Below are positions 27,796 to 36,487 of a stretch of DNA of 64,000 nt, piece by piece. Under the pieces are notes generated by a model. It did not search any database and was not told the origin of the DNA. It was given only the letters and a program-made list of their open reading frames with translations. The first letter of the stretch is position 1. Every line of letters begins with the position of its first letter. Origin of the DNA: CAZJRB01 sp964547995 (GTDB lineage Bacteria > Planctomycetota > Planctomycetia > Pirellulales > Thermoguttaceae); NCBI GenBank assembly GCA_964547995.1, contig CAZJRB010000025.1, positions 1 to 64,000 of the forward strand, read 5' to 3'. A program made the position numbers and the translations under genes.

Positions 27796-27830
27796 GAAAG
27801 TTGAAAGCAGAAAGCAGAAAGCTAAAAGCT
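27796..27830. repeat. Heptanucleotide tandem array
   Basis: Units GAAAGTT, GAAAGCA, GAAAGCA, GAAAGCT, AAAAGCT in exact phase, starting directly after the TAG stop (27793-27795) of the first VIT-VWA gene. Confidence 0.85.
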
Positions 27831-27872
27831 GATCTTCGCAATGTACAAAAACCATTGAAAGGAGAGACTGTT

Positions 27873-30446
27873 ATGATCTACCAACCGAAACGAAACACTT
27901 CCTTGTTTCCATGCTCTGCATGGGAACACACTGCCGCAACGCTAAGCGTTGCAACGGACCGCGACGTGTGCTCCAGCAATGCAGAGCATCGCGAACATCG
28001 TGTTCCCATGCAGATTCCCATGCAGAGCATGGGAACAAGAAGCGTAAGTGTCATCCACGCATTTCTCATTGTCGTTGCCGTGCTGACGTTGGTTCCGGCG
28101 GCGGCCCAGGCCGGGGCGATCTTCCTGCCCGGCGGGCTCGAAGACGGGAAGTTCGTGCCCGACAAGGACGTCAAATCGCCGTGCTACCGCGTGCGGTACA
28201 GCACGATCACGACCGACGTCGACGGCGGGACGGCCCACACAAAGGTCCAGGAAACGATTGCCGGTCCGAAAGAAGCGGTCGAGACGGTCTGCCTGATCCC
28301 GCTGCCGAAAGGGACGACCGCCCGGGGAACCGTCGTCGCCGCCGGCATTCCCAACGAGGACCACGCGGTGCTGCGAACGGCGAAATTCCTCACGGCCGCC
28401 GAGGCCCGGAAGGTCTACGAATCGATCGCCGAAGGGGCCGGTTCGGTCAAAATCCTTGCTCTTTCCGGCCAGCCGGCGGTGCTCGTGCCGAAGTTCAAGC
28501 TCCAGGACAAGGTCGAGATCGTCGTCCGGTTCCAGCAGAAGGTGAAAACCCTCAACGGCGTCAATTGGCTCGAATGTCCGATGCCGGCAACCGACTGGTC
28601 CGACGGGCCGGTCGCCCGGCTGTCGTTGGCTGCAAGTGTGAAGAGCAGCGATCCGCTACGGGCGATGTTCAGCCCCACACATGAGGCGAAGGTCGAGCGA
28701 AAGAGCCTGCACGAAGCCGTCATCCGTGTGAAGGCCGACAATCACCGCGGGGCCGACGACTTCCGGCTCTGCTGGGTCGCCGACCGTGACGCCCTGGGGC
28801 TCCGCGTGCTCGCCTATCACGCCGAGGGCGACGACGACGGCTACTTCATGCTGCTGGGCAATCCCACTGGCAGCGACGCCGATGAGAAAGCCATCGAGAA
28901 GGACGTCATCTTCGTGCTCGACACGAGCGGCTCGATGCGCGGCGAGAAGATCGAACAGGCCCGGGCGGCCATCGAGTATTGCCTCGAGCAGCTCAACCAC
29001 GGCGACCGGTTCAACATCGTCACCTTCGGCACCGAGGTGGACGGCTTTCGCGACGGCCCGGTCGCTCGATCCGAGAAGGTCGTCCGCGAAGCCCGGGACT
29101 ACATCGAAGAGATTGTCGCCCGCGGCCGCACGAACATCAGCGGCGCCCTGGCGAAGGCCCTGGCAGGCAAGCCGGATCGCGGCCGCCCGCGAATCACGAT
29201 CTTCCTGACCGACGGCACGCCGACTGCCGGCGAGCTGGTCCCGGAGAAGATCGTCGAGGCGGTCAAGAAGGTGAAGCCGTGCCCGACGCGAATCTTCGTG
29301 ATGGGCGTCGGCCACGACGTGAACGCCCACCTGTTGGACAAGCTGGCCGAGGCCACCGACGGCAGCAGCGAGTACGTCGAGCCGAACGAGGAGATCGACG
29401 CCAAGGTGGCGGCGCTGTACGATCGCCTTTCGCACCCGGTGCTGACGAACGTCCAGGTGGCGTTCGGCGATCTGAAGCCCCACTCGGTCTATCCGGAGAA
29501 GCTGCCGGCGTTGTTCAAGGGGAGCGAGGTGATGGTCTTCGGGCGTTACCGCACCGGCGGCAAGCACACGTTCACGATCTCCGGCATGTTGGCCGGCGAA
29601 CCGGCCAAGTACACCTGCACGGCCGAGTTGCCGGCGAAGTCGGCCGGCGGGACGAACGAGTTCGTCGCCCCCCTCTGGGCTGCCCGGAAGATCGGCTACC
29701 TCTTGCAGGAGATCCGGCTGCACGGCGAGAACGACGAGCTGATCGCCGAGGTCGTCCGGCTGAGCAAGAAATTCGGCATCGTGACCGAGTACACCGAGTT
29801 CCTCGCGTGGGCCCCGGGCGACATGACCACGGAGGTGGCGATTACCGAAGCCCGTCTCCGGATGAACAGGGCCAATAGCCAAAAGGCAGGGCAGTGGGCG
29901 TTCAACCAGGCCCGAAACGACAAGCAGCTCCAGCAGCGTGCCGTGGTGAATATGGACGCCAACAGTTACGTCGACCGACGCGGACAGGTTGTGACCAACG
30001 ACAATCTCCGCCAGATCGGCAGCCAGGTCTTCTACAACCGCGACGGCCAGTGGGTCGATGGCCGGGACGCCGGGGGGCGGAAAACCCGCGTCGTGAAGCT
30101 CTTCAGCCCCGAATACAAGGAATTGCTGCGGAACAACCGCCAGTTCGCCCGGGCGCAGAAGCTCGGTTGGGCCATGTCGATCAACGTCGGCGACGAGCGG
30201 ATCGTCGTCGAGCGCGACGGCCGGCAGAAAAGCGAGGAATTACGCAAAATGCAGGCCCCCCGCCAGGATTTGCACCAGCAGATGGAACTCCAGCAGCAGA
30301 ACATGCGTCAAAACCGGGGGCTGAACCAAATGCAGCAGCAATTCAACCAGATCCGGCAGATTCCCCGTAACCAATTGCGGAATTTGCCGTTAAACCGTCA
30401 ACAGCAAGACCTTCAATTGGAGCAGCAGAAGCCGAATGACCGGTAG
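27873..30446 (+). CDS. Second VIT-VWA protein, with repeat-derived N-terminal insertion
   Basis: An 857-residue paralogue of the preceding gene. The ATG at 27873 with AAAGGAGAG opens with MIYQPKRN. About 47 residues follow that are encoded by an inverted-repeat element (27902-28039), and then a hydrophobic signal segment (VIHAFLIVVAVLTLVPAAA). The VIT domain and a VWA domain with DTSGS (from D350) and FLTDGTPTAG follow. The C-terminus is Gln/Asn-rich (QQMELQQQNM and similar) after FYNRDGQWVDGRD. Internal ATGs at 28008, 28020 and 28029 could restore a normal-length signal peptide, so the true start may be one of these. Confidence 0.8.
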   Translation: MIYQPKRNTSLFPCSAWEHTAATLSVATDRDVCSSNAEHREHRVPMQIPMQSMGTRSVSVIHAFLIVVAVLTLVPAAAQAGAIFLPGGLEDGKFVPDKDVKSPCYRVRYSTITTDVDGGTAHTKVQETIAGPKEAVETVCLIPLPKGTTARGTVVAAGIPNEDHAVLRTAKFLTAAEARKVYESIAEGAGSVKILALSGQPAVLVPKFKLQDKVEIVVRFQQKVKTLNGVNWLECPMPATDWSDGPVARLSLAASVKSSDPLRAMFSPTHEAKVERKSLHEAVIRVKADNHRGADDFRLCWVADRDALGLRVLAYHAEGDDDGYFMLLGNPTGSDADEKAIEKDVIFVLDTSGSMRGEKIEQARAAIEYCLEQLNHGDRFNIVTFGTEVDGFRDGPVARSEKVVREARDYIEEIVARGRTNISGALAKALAGKPDRGRPRITIFLTDGTPTAGELVPEKIVEAVKKVKPCPTRIFVMGVGHDVNAHLLDKLAEATDGSSEYVEPNEEIDAKVAALYDRLSHPVLTNVQVAFGDLKPHSVYPEKLPALFKGSEVMVFGRYRTGGKHTFTISGMLAGEPAKYTCTAELPAKSAGGTNEFVAPLWAARKIGYLLQEIRLHGENDELIAEVVRLSKKFGIVTEYTEFLAWAPGDMTTEVAITEARLRMNRANSQKAGQWAFNQARNDKQLQQRAVVNMDANSYVDRRGQVVTNDNLRQIGSQVFYNRDGQWVDGRDAGGRKTRVVKLFSPEYKELLRNNRQFARAQKLGWAMSINVGDERIVVERDGRQKSEELRKMQAPRQDLHQQMELQQQNMRQNRGLNQMQQQFNQIRQIPRNQLRNLPLNRQQQDLQLEQQKPNDR
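27902..28039. repeat. 138-bp inverted-repeat element inside a coding region
   Basis: Arms 27902-27926 (CTTGTTTCCATGCTCTGCAT and on) and 28015-28039 pair over 25 bases with one mismatch. The element sits in frame within the signal-peptide region of the second VIT-VWA gene. Confidence 0.85.
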
Positions 30447-30498
30447 TCCGTAGTGCCGGCTTCAGCCGGTTTCCCCTGGATTATTTGTGGGGGAGGCC

Positions 30499-30583
30499 GT
30501 TTAGCGGGCGGGCTTGCCCGCCGTTACCATAGTGTCACCGATTGGCATCCAGCCTCAACGGCGGGCAAGCCCGCCCGCTAAAC
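30499..30583. repeat. 85-bp element with perfect 27-bp inverted repeats
   Basis: 30499-30525 (GTTTAGCGGGCGGGCTTGCC and on) is the exact reverse complement of 30557-30583. It lies between the second VIT-VWA gene and the cyclase-like gene. A shorter palindrome, CCGGCTTCAGCCGG, lies just upstream at 30455-30468. Confidence 0.9.
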
Positions 30584-30641
30584 GTTGCATAGTGCCATTG
30601 GAGTTCCTAATTACCGAAACCCCCTAACCGGAGAAACCACC

Positions 30642-32897
30642 ATGGGTCGAGCCATTACCTTCCTCTTCCTCGTTTTGCTGTTGCCCGGCGTCGCCGGCGC
30701 GCAGATGTCCATCCACCAACCCTACCGCGGGCCGATCACCGCCGCGAAGATTCGCACGGCGATCGACGATTCGGTCATGTATCTGCGGAGTACACAGCGG
30801 GCGGACGGGTCCTGGTCGATCTACGGCCGGCCCGAAGGCGAAACGGCCCTGGCCGCGCTGACGATGCTCGCCGCCGGGGGCCATCCCCAAAGCGACGACC
30901 AACTCAAAAAGGCCCTGGATTGGCTGGGGACACGGGAACCCAACTGCACCTACTCCCGCGGTATCCGCGCGAACGTCTGGGAATACGCCCTGCGGAAAGT
31001 CCCCTACGACACCCGCATCCGTGAACTGCTCAAGAAAGACTACGAGTGGCTGCTGGCCGCGCTGGGTCCCCGCGAGGGCTGGCGATACAACATGCAATCG
31101 CGCGACTGGGACAACTCCTGCACGCAATACGGCGTGCTGGGAATCTGGGCGGCCGCCCGGGCGGGGATCGAAGTTGACGACAAATACTGGATCACCATGT
31201 CGAAGCACTTCCGTGCCTGCCAAAACGGCGACGGTGGATGGGGATACCAGCGCGGCGGTTCCAATGCCAACATGGCGACCGCCGGCCTGGCCAGCATGTT
31301 CCTGGTCTTCGACATGTACCACGCCAAGAAGTACTACCGGGCCGACGAGAAACAGGACTTCAGCAAGGGCGAGGCCGCTGAAGTCCTCGCGTCGCTCGAC
31401 CGCGGCATGACCTGGCTGGGCAAAGCCGGCGGAACCAGCGACGGCTACTACCTCTACGGCATCGAACGGACCGGCGTGGCCAGCGGGCGGAAGTACATGG
31501 GCGGACGCGACTGGTTCGCCGAAGGGGCCGAGGCCGTGCTCAAGGGCCAGCGGTCCAACGGCTCGATCCCCATGGGCTCCTGGGGCGGCGCCGTCTGCAA
31601 TACCTCGTTCTGCACACTGTTCCTCGTTTACGGCGGGGCGCCGGTCGGTATCGCAAAACTCGAGTACGGCGACGGACCCGATTGGAACCTCAATCCCCGC
31701 GACCTGGCCAACTTGAGCAAGTACCTCTGGTCGGCCTACGAGCGGCCGATGAACTGGCAGACCGTCTCGATCAAGGCAAAGCCGGCGGAGTTCGAGGCCC
31801 CGATCCTTTTCATCACCGGCTCGAAGGCCGCGAAGTTCAGCGAGGAGGAGATGCTCAAGCTCCGCGAGTACATCCAGCGGGGCGGCACGATCCTGGCCGA
31901 GCCGAGCGACCACAGCGACGCATTCATGGAGTCGATGGAGGACCTCGTGGGGCAGATGTTCCCCAAGCGGTACTTCCCCGATTACGAATTGAAGCCGCTG
32001 CCGGCCGATCACGGCATCTACACCGTGCTGAAGCAGGAGTGGAAGAAGCGGCCGAAGCTCCGCGGCGTCTCCGACGGCTCGCGGGCCTTCTTCCTGCTCT
32101 CGGACGAATACCTGTCGGCCGACTGGCAAACGAACCGCGTGAAGACCGACGCCTTCCCGCTGGCGATGAATCTGCTGTTCTATGCGACCGATCTCGGCGA
32201 GATGAAGGGCAAGTTCGCGTCGATCTTGCCGACGACGACGCCGGCCAAGAAGCGCGACGCCAAGGTCCCCGTCGCCCGGGTGAGGATCGACGACAAGGCC
32301 CATCCCCGCGACTGGGATGCGGGCGCCATGTGCTGGTCGAAGTACGCCCCCTACGTGACGCACATCACCGGGTGCGAAATCGCCGAGGCCGACCCGGTGC
32401 GGCTCGGCAAGGACGACCTCAAGGGGATCCGGTTGCTTCACTTGACAGGCCGCCACAAGCTGGCGCTTTCCGCCGAAGAGCAAGCGGCACTGAAGAAGTT
32501 CGTCACCGGCGGCGGCACGCTGCTGGTCGACGCCTACGCCGGTTCGCCGGAATTTGCCGCAAGCGCCAAAGAGCAACTCGATAATATCTTCGGCGAGATG
32601 AAGCGTCTGCCGGCCGATCATCTCCTGGCGGAGGGGCGTTTCGAGGGCGGGGCCGATCTCTCGACCGGCGTCCGATTCAAGCTGGCCGCCCGCCAGATGC
32701 TGCGGGACCGCGACGAAGAGACCCGGGGGCAAAAGCTCCTATTTGCGACCGTAGGGAAGCGGCCGGCGGTGGTCTTCTCCGAGTTCGATCTCTCGGGCGC
32801 CATGGCCGGAATCAACAACTACCGCTGCCCCGGCTACAAACCCGACGCCGCCCGCAAAATCGTCGGCAACGTGGTCGCGTACATGATGGCGGATTGA
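30642..32897 (+). CDS. Secreted squalene-cyclase-like/DUF4159 protein
   Basis: A 751-residue protein with a signal peptide (to about residue 20, GVAGAQ). The first half has alpha-alpha toroid repeats like terpene cyclases/prenyltransferases (YLRSTQRADGSWSIYGRPEG, CQNGDGGWGYQRGG, KGQRSNGSIPMGSWGG). The second half is DUF4159-like, with two Rossmann-like segments (ILFITGSKAAKFSEEEMLKL; LLHLTGRHKLALSAEEQAAL). The Asp-rich catalytic motif of true cyclases is not evident, so it may be a structural relative. ATG 30642 with CCGGAG. It follows two VIT-VWA genes on the same strand. Confidence 0.82.
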   Translation: MGRAITFLFLVLLLPGVAGAQMSIHQPYRGPITAAKIRTAIDDSVMYLRSTQRADGSWSIYGRPEGETALAALTMLAAGGHPQSDDQLKKALDWLGTREPNCTYSRGIRANVWEYALRKVPYDTRIRELLKKDYEWLLAALGPREGWRYNMQSRDWDNSCTQYGVLGIWAAARAGIEVDDKYWITMSKHFRACQNGDGGWGYQRGGSNANMATAGLASMFLVFDMYHAKKYYRADEKQDFSKGEAAEVLASLDRGMTWLGKAGGTSDGYYLYGIERTGVASGRKYMGGRDWFAEGAEAVLKGQRSNGSIPMGSWGGAVCNTSFCTLFLVYGGAPVGIAKLEYGDGPDWNLNPRDLANLSKYLWSAYERPMNWQTVSIKAKPAEFEAPILFITGSKAAKFSEEEMLKLREYIQRGGTILAEPSDHSDAFMESMEDLVGQMFPKRYFPDYELKPLPADHGIYTVLKQEWKKRPKLRGVSDGSRAFFLLSDEYLSADWQTNRVKTDAFPLAMNLLFYATDLGEMKGKFASILPTTTPAKKRDAKVPVARVRIDDKAHPRDWDAGAMCWSKYAPYVTHITGCEIAEADPVRLGKDDLKGIRLLHLTGRHKLALSAEEQAALKKFVTGGGTLLVDAYAGSPEFAASAKEQLDNIFGEMKRLPADHLLAEGRFEGGADLSTGVRFKLAARQMLRDRDEETRGQKLLFATVGKRPAVVFSEFDLSGAMAGINNYRCPGYKPDAARKIVGNVVAYMMAD

Positions 32898-32926
32898 GCC
32901 GTGATTTGAAATCAATGTACGACGGC

Positions 32927-33014
32927 CATAAAGCCGCGACCGTTGGTCGCGCCGGGCGACGCTGGGAGCGGGTTTTGGTGGCGCCGGGCGCGACCACGGT
33001 CGTGGCTTTATGGC
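32927..33014. repeat. Palindromic element, family A (full copy)
   Basis: CCATAAAGCCGCGACCGTTG and on, to the matching inverted end GTCGTGGCTTTATGG, 88 bp in all, in the gap between the convergent cyclase-like and cstA genes. Confidence 0.88.
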
Positions 33015-33032
33015 ACGGCGTCCGTCTTTGCC

Positions 33033-35000
33033 TTACCCCAATTCGCTTGCATCCAGGGCGGCCTTTTCCTCCGGGTCGCCGGGCGGGGCGGGCTGGTCGA
33101 GATCGAGGCCGCCGCGGCCCCGGGCGAAGGAAAGCAACCCTTCAACGATCAGCCACAGCGACATCGCCAGGATTATGAGCGTCACGACCGTCAACGACCA
33201 CCGGTTGGGAAGCGATAGCTTCGGATCGCTCCAGAACCCCATAAGGCTGACGACGATCGCCCACATCGACATCGCAAGCATCAGAACCATGGGGATAATG
33301 GTGTACTTGATGGGCCGCGAGAGTTTGTAGAGAAAGATGCTGACGGTCAGCAGCGTCAAGCCGGCGAGCAACTGGTTCGTGGTTCCGAACAGCATCCAGA
33401 GCGGGCGGCCCTCCCGGACGAGCCCGAAGAAGGCAATTGCCGCCACGGCCACCAGGGAACCGAAATAGCGGTTGGCCAGCACGTCGAGCTTCACCGAACG
33501 ACAAATTCCCTCGACGTTGAACCGCAAGAGCCGGGTACCCGTGTCGAGCGTCGTCAGTGCAAAGGCAACAATGGTCACCGCCAGGAGCGTTCCGCCGTAT
33601 TGGGCGGGTATGCCCAGATAGGCGAGGAATGCTGCACCGCCGTGGACCACCGCGTTTAGCTGCGCCTCGATCCCGCCTCCTTTGATTCCACCCCAAGTGG
33701 CGTAGGCCCCGCCTTGCCACTCGTCGCTTCCCAAGCCCGCCGCACAGGCGACGATCACCAGGATCGCCAAGGCCCCTTCGATCAGCATCGAGCCGTAGCC
33801 GATCGGCAGGGCGTCGGTTTCGCGGTTGAGTTGCCGCACGGTCGTGCCGCTGGAAACGAGGGAATGGAAGCCGCTGACGGCCCCGCAGGCAACCGTCACG
33901 AACAACAGCGGCAGCCACGAGGGCGCCCGAGGCACGTCGGCAACCGCCTCGCCCGCCTCGGCCGGTCGCACCAGCAGATCGGAACGAAACATCGGGGCGT
34001 CGATCTGGCTTTCCGGCGCGCCGGTCACCGCGGCAATCGTTAGCCCCAGAAGCAAGGCGCCCAGCGCGAAATAGAGCTGGAAACTGTTGATGTAATCGCG
34101 CGGCTGGAGAAGGAGCCATACCGGCAGCACGGACGCCAGAAACGCATAGGCCAACAGGGCAAATATCCACCGCCGTTGGGTCTTGCCGGCGACTTTCTCG
34201 ACGTGCGCGGCCGCTTCTTCATCTCCAGTTGCACAAAGGTACCTTTCGGCAGCTACGGCGCCGTAGGGTTTCTGGAAGCTGGGAGCGTCGGCTTCCGTGT
34301 CGGTCCGCGCTCCCGCGTCGAGCGCCTGACGAGTCTCCGTGGAAACCAACCATTGGTAGGTCGGCAACGGCCATTTGACGCCGCAGAGAATCAGCGCGGC
34401 AAACAACACCAGGCCTACCACCGTTGCCGGCCCCAGACGGACTTTGAACTTGTAGACCGACACGCCGACTCCTATGGCCACCACCATCAGACCGAAGGAG
34501 GGGATGATGGCGTCGGGCCTGAAGTTGACGAACAATCCCGAGACGATGTTTACGAACGCTCCCATCGCCAATGCCAGAAGGAAGAAGATGATCAAAAGCG
34601 CCAAGAGCCGCGCCCTGGGCCCCATCAAGTCCTGGCAGACGTCGCCGATTGTGCGGCCCTTGAGTCGGAGACTGACTACCAATGCACCCAGGTCGTGGAC
34701 GGCGCCGATGAAGATGCAGCCGAAAACCACCCACAGCACGGCCGGCAGCCATCCCCAAACCACGGCGATTGCAGGCCCCATAATCGGCCCCAGCCCGGCA
34801 ATCGAGGCAAAGTGGTGGCCGAACAGCACCGGCACCCGGCTGGGGACATAGTCGACACCGTCTTCCATCGTATGGGAGGGCGTCGGACGGTCGGGGTCGA
34901 GTCGGAAAATCCGCAGGGCGATAAAACGCCCGTAAACCCAATACGCCAGAACAAACGCTGCAAATGCACCGATCACAATTACCGCTGCGTTGCTTAGCAT
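33033..35000 (-). CDS. cstA: Carbon starvation protein A (peptide/pyruvate transporter)
   Basis: A 655-residue polytopic membrane protein. It starts with a hydrophobic helix and the CstA N-terminal signature (YVPSRVPVLFGHHFASIAGL, GPIMGPAIAVVWGW), then many helices and a second conserved block (GGTLLAVTIVAFALTTLDTG, FGTTNQLLAGLTLL). CstA proteins import peptides or pyruvate during carbon limitation. A variable soluble loop around residues 215-275 replaces a short linker. The ATG at 35000 has GGAG upstream. It is divergent from trxB, with 235 bp between. Confidence 0.93.
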   Translation of the reverse strand: MLSNAAVIVIGAFAAFVLAYWVYGRFIALRIFRLDPDRPTPSHTMEDGVDYVPSRVPVLFGHHFASIAGLGPIMGPAIAVVWGWLPAVLWVVFGCIFIGAVHDLGALVVSLRLKGRTIGDVCQDLMGPRARLLALLIIFFLLALAMGAFVNIVSGLFVNFRPDAIIPSFGLMVVAIGVGVSVYKFKVRLGPATVVGLVLFAALILCGVKWPLPTYQWLVSTETRQALDAGARTDTEADAPSFQKPYGAVAAERYLCATGDEEAAAHVEKVAGKTQRRWIFALLAYAFLASVLPVWLLLQPRDYINSFQLYFALGALLLGLTIAAVTGAPESQIDAPMFRSDLLVRPAEAGEAVADVPRAPSWLPLLFVTVACGAVSGFHSLVSSGTTVRQLNRETDALPIGYGSMLIEGALAILVIVACAAGLGSDEWQGGAYATWGGIKGGGIEAQLNAVVHGGAAFLAYLGIPAQYGGTLLAVTIVAFALTTLDTGTRLLRFNVEGICRSVKLDVLANRYFGSLVAVAAIAFFGLVREGRPLWMLFGTTNQLLAGLTLLTVSIFLYKLSRPIKYTIIPMVLMLAMSMWAIVVSLMGFWSDPKLSLPNRWSLTVVTLIILAMSLWLIVEGLLSFARGRGGLDLDQPAPPGDPEEKAALDASELG

Positions 35001-35136
35001 GTTGAAACTCCACGAAAAAGCAGGAATGACGAAAGCACCCCCTGAAGGTACTAAGGACCGTGCCGTCTACGGGTAACCTTAGCCGCCGGGGCGGATTCGG
35101 GCAACCGTTGACGGTAGGCGCGGCCGTTTGCGGCCC

Positions 35137-35142
35137 TATAAT
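35137..35142 (+). promoter_or_regulatory. Perfect TATAAT box upstream of trxB
   Basis: A consensus -10 hexamer 94 bases before the trxB start. The nearest -35-like box, TTGACG (35108-35113), is 23 bp away, which is too far for an ordinary sigma-70 promoter, so activity is uncertain. Confidence 0.25.
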
Positions 35143-35235
35143 AGGTGGTCTGTCCCGTTTGCCCTGGCGGCGGCCTCCCAGTGAGGCAAACGAAAGAATC
35201 ACAAAGATGAGTGAAGGGATGTGTGGGGATCATTC

Positions 35236-36252
35236 ATGGCCGAAAAAGTAATTATCATCGGGAGCGGACCGGCGGGCTGGGCCGCGGCCATCTATGCCGC
35301 CCGGGCGTCACTCGAGCCGCTAGTAATCGAGGGAATCGCCCCGCTGGGGCAGTTGGCCCTGACCACGGAGGTCGAGAATTATCCCGGTTTTCCCGTCGCC
35401 AACCTGGAAGCCTATCTCGACAATTCCATCGACGAAACAAGACGCAAGTACATGATGCCGCACGCCAGGCACGGCGTCAGCGGCCCGGAACTGATGGAAC
35501 TCATGCGGCAGCAGGCCGTCAACTTCGGCACCCGGATTGTCACCGACGAGGTTGCCGAAGTCGATTTCAGCGACCGGCCCTTCAAGGTTATCACCGGAGA
35601 GGGCGAGACCCACGAGGCGCTGACGGTTATCGTGGCGACCGGGGCGACGGCCAACTATCTCGGCCTTCCGTCCGAAGAGCGTTTCAAAAACAACGGCGTC
35701 AGCGCCTGTGCCGTTTGCGACGGGGCACTGCCGCGGTTCCGCAACCAGCCGCTGGCCGTCATCGGCGGCGGCGATTCGGCCATCGAGGAAGCCGACCACC
35801 TCAGCAAAACCGCCGGCAAGGTCTATATCGTCCACCGCCGCGACGAGTTCCGGGCGTCGAAGATCATGGCGAAAAGGGCGATGGACAATCCTAAAATCGA
35901 AATCCTTTGGAACCGGACGCTGGCCGAAGTGCTCGGCACCGACGCCGAGGGGGTGACGGGCGTTCGCCTAAACAGCACCGCTGGCGAGGACGAGATCGAC
36001 GTGGAAGTCGCCGGCATGTTTCTGGCCGTCGGCCACACACCGAACACGGCTTTCCTCAAAGGCAAGCTGGAGTTGACAGAGAAGAAATACATCAAGTGGA
36101 CAGTCCCCTTCCGCACCAACACGAGCGTCGACGGCGTCTTTGCCGCCGGCGACGTGGCCGACGATTACTACCGCCAGGCGATTACGGCGGCCGGCTCCGG
36201 CTGCATGGCCGCGCTCGACGCCGAACGCTGGCTGGCGGCAAAGGGGTTGTAG
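35236..36252 (+). CDS. trxB: Thioredoxin reductase
   Basis: A 338-residue FAD/NADPH pyridine nucleotide-disulfide oxidoreductase. It has the FAD-binding GSGPAGWAAAIYAARA near the N-terminus, the redox-active C158-A-V-C161, the NADPH motif GGGDSAIEEADHL, and the C-terminal FAD motif FAAGDVADDYYRQAITAAG. It keeps thioredoxin reduced in the cytoplasm. ATG 36 kb-facing at 35236 with GGGGA upstream is preferred to an in-frame GTG at 35221. The stop codon is followed at once by a heptamer repeat array. Confidence 0.95.
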   Translation: MAEKVIIIGSGPAGWAAAIYAARASLEPLVIEGIAPLGQLALTTEVENYPGFPVANLEAYLDNSIDETRRKYMMPHARHGVSGPELMELMRQQAVNFGTRIVTDEVAEVDFSDRPFKVITGEGETHEALTVIVATGATANYLGLPSEERFKNNGVSACAVCDGALPRFRNQPLAVIGGGDSAIEEADHLSKTAGKVYIVHRRDEFRASKIMAKRAMDNPKIEILWNRTLAEVLGTDAEGVTGVRLNSTAGEDEIDVEVAGMFLAVGHTPNTAFLKGKLELTEKKYIKWTVPFRTNTSVDGVFAAGDVADDYYRQAITAAGSGCMAALDAERWLAAKGL

Positions 36253-36286
36253 AGTTGAGAGTCAAGAGTTGAGAGTCCGGGGTCAA
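36252..36286. repeat. Heptanucleotide tandem array
   Basis: Units GAGTTGA, GAGTCAA, GAGTTGA, GAGTCCG, GGGTCAA in phase. The first base is the last base of the trxB stop codon. The same unit type recurs in reverse orientation at 62478-62512. Confidence 0.85.
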
Positions 36287-36359
36287 GGTATGAATGTCGG
36301 GAGCTTCGCACTACAAACGGCTGAAGTGTCACCAATTTTTGAATACCGATTGCCGTGTG

Positions 36360-36388
36360 TTGACATCCGCGCGTTGCTAAGTTAGTCT
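36360..36388 (+). promoter_or_regulatory. Candidate promoter of the Nramp-like gene
   Basis: A consensus TTGACA (36360-36365) and TAGTCT (36383-36388) 17 bp apart, leaving a leader of about 95 bases. The -10 box is weak. Confidence 0.35.
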
Positions 36389-36487
36389 CTGGGTTTTGTG
36401 TTTCGTGAAAGGCGTTCGCCGCCTTCCGATTTGTCCTTTTTGAAGGCAAGAACTCATACAAAAGAGGTTCAAGCAGGAGACAAGAGT

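Noticed and set aside
25381..27855. An 824-codon open frame on the minus strand opposite the first VIT-VWA gene (and similar long ones at 30624-32732, 28656-29882, 11455-12513 and 13132-14367)
   Set aside because: These mirror the codon bias of high-GC genes on the other strand. They lack domain patterns and ribosome-binding sites, while the plus-strand genes have clear domains.
36389..36487. A metal-responsive riboswitch in the leader of the Nramp-like gene
   Set aside because: No recognisable yybP-ykoY or M-box core motifs.
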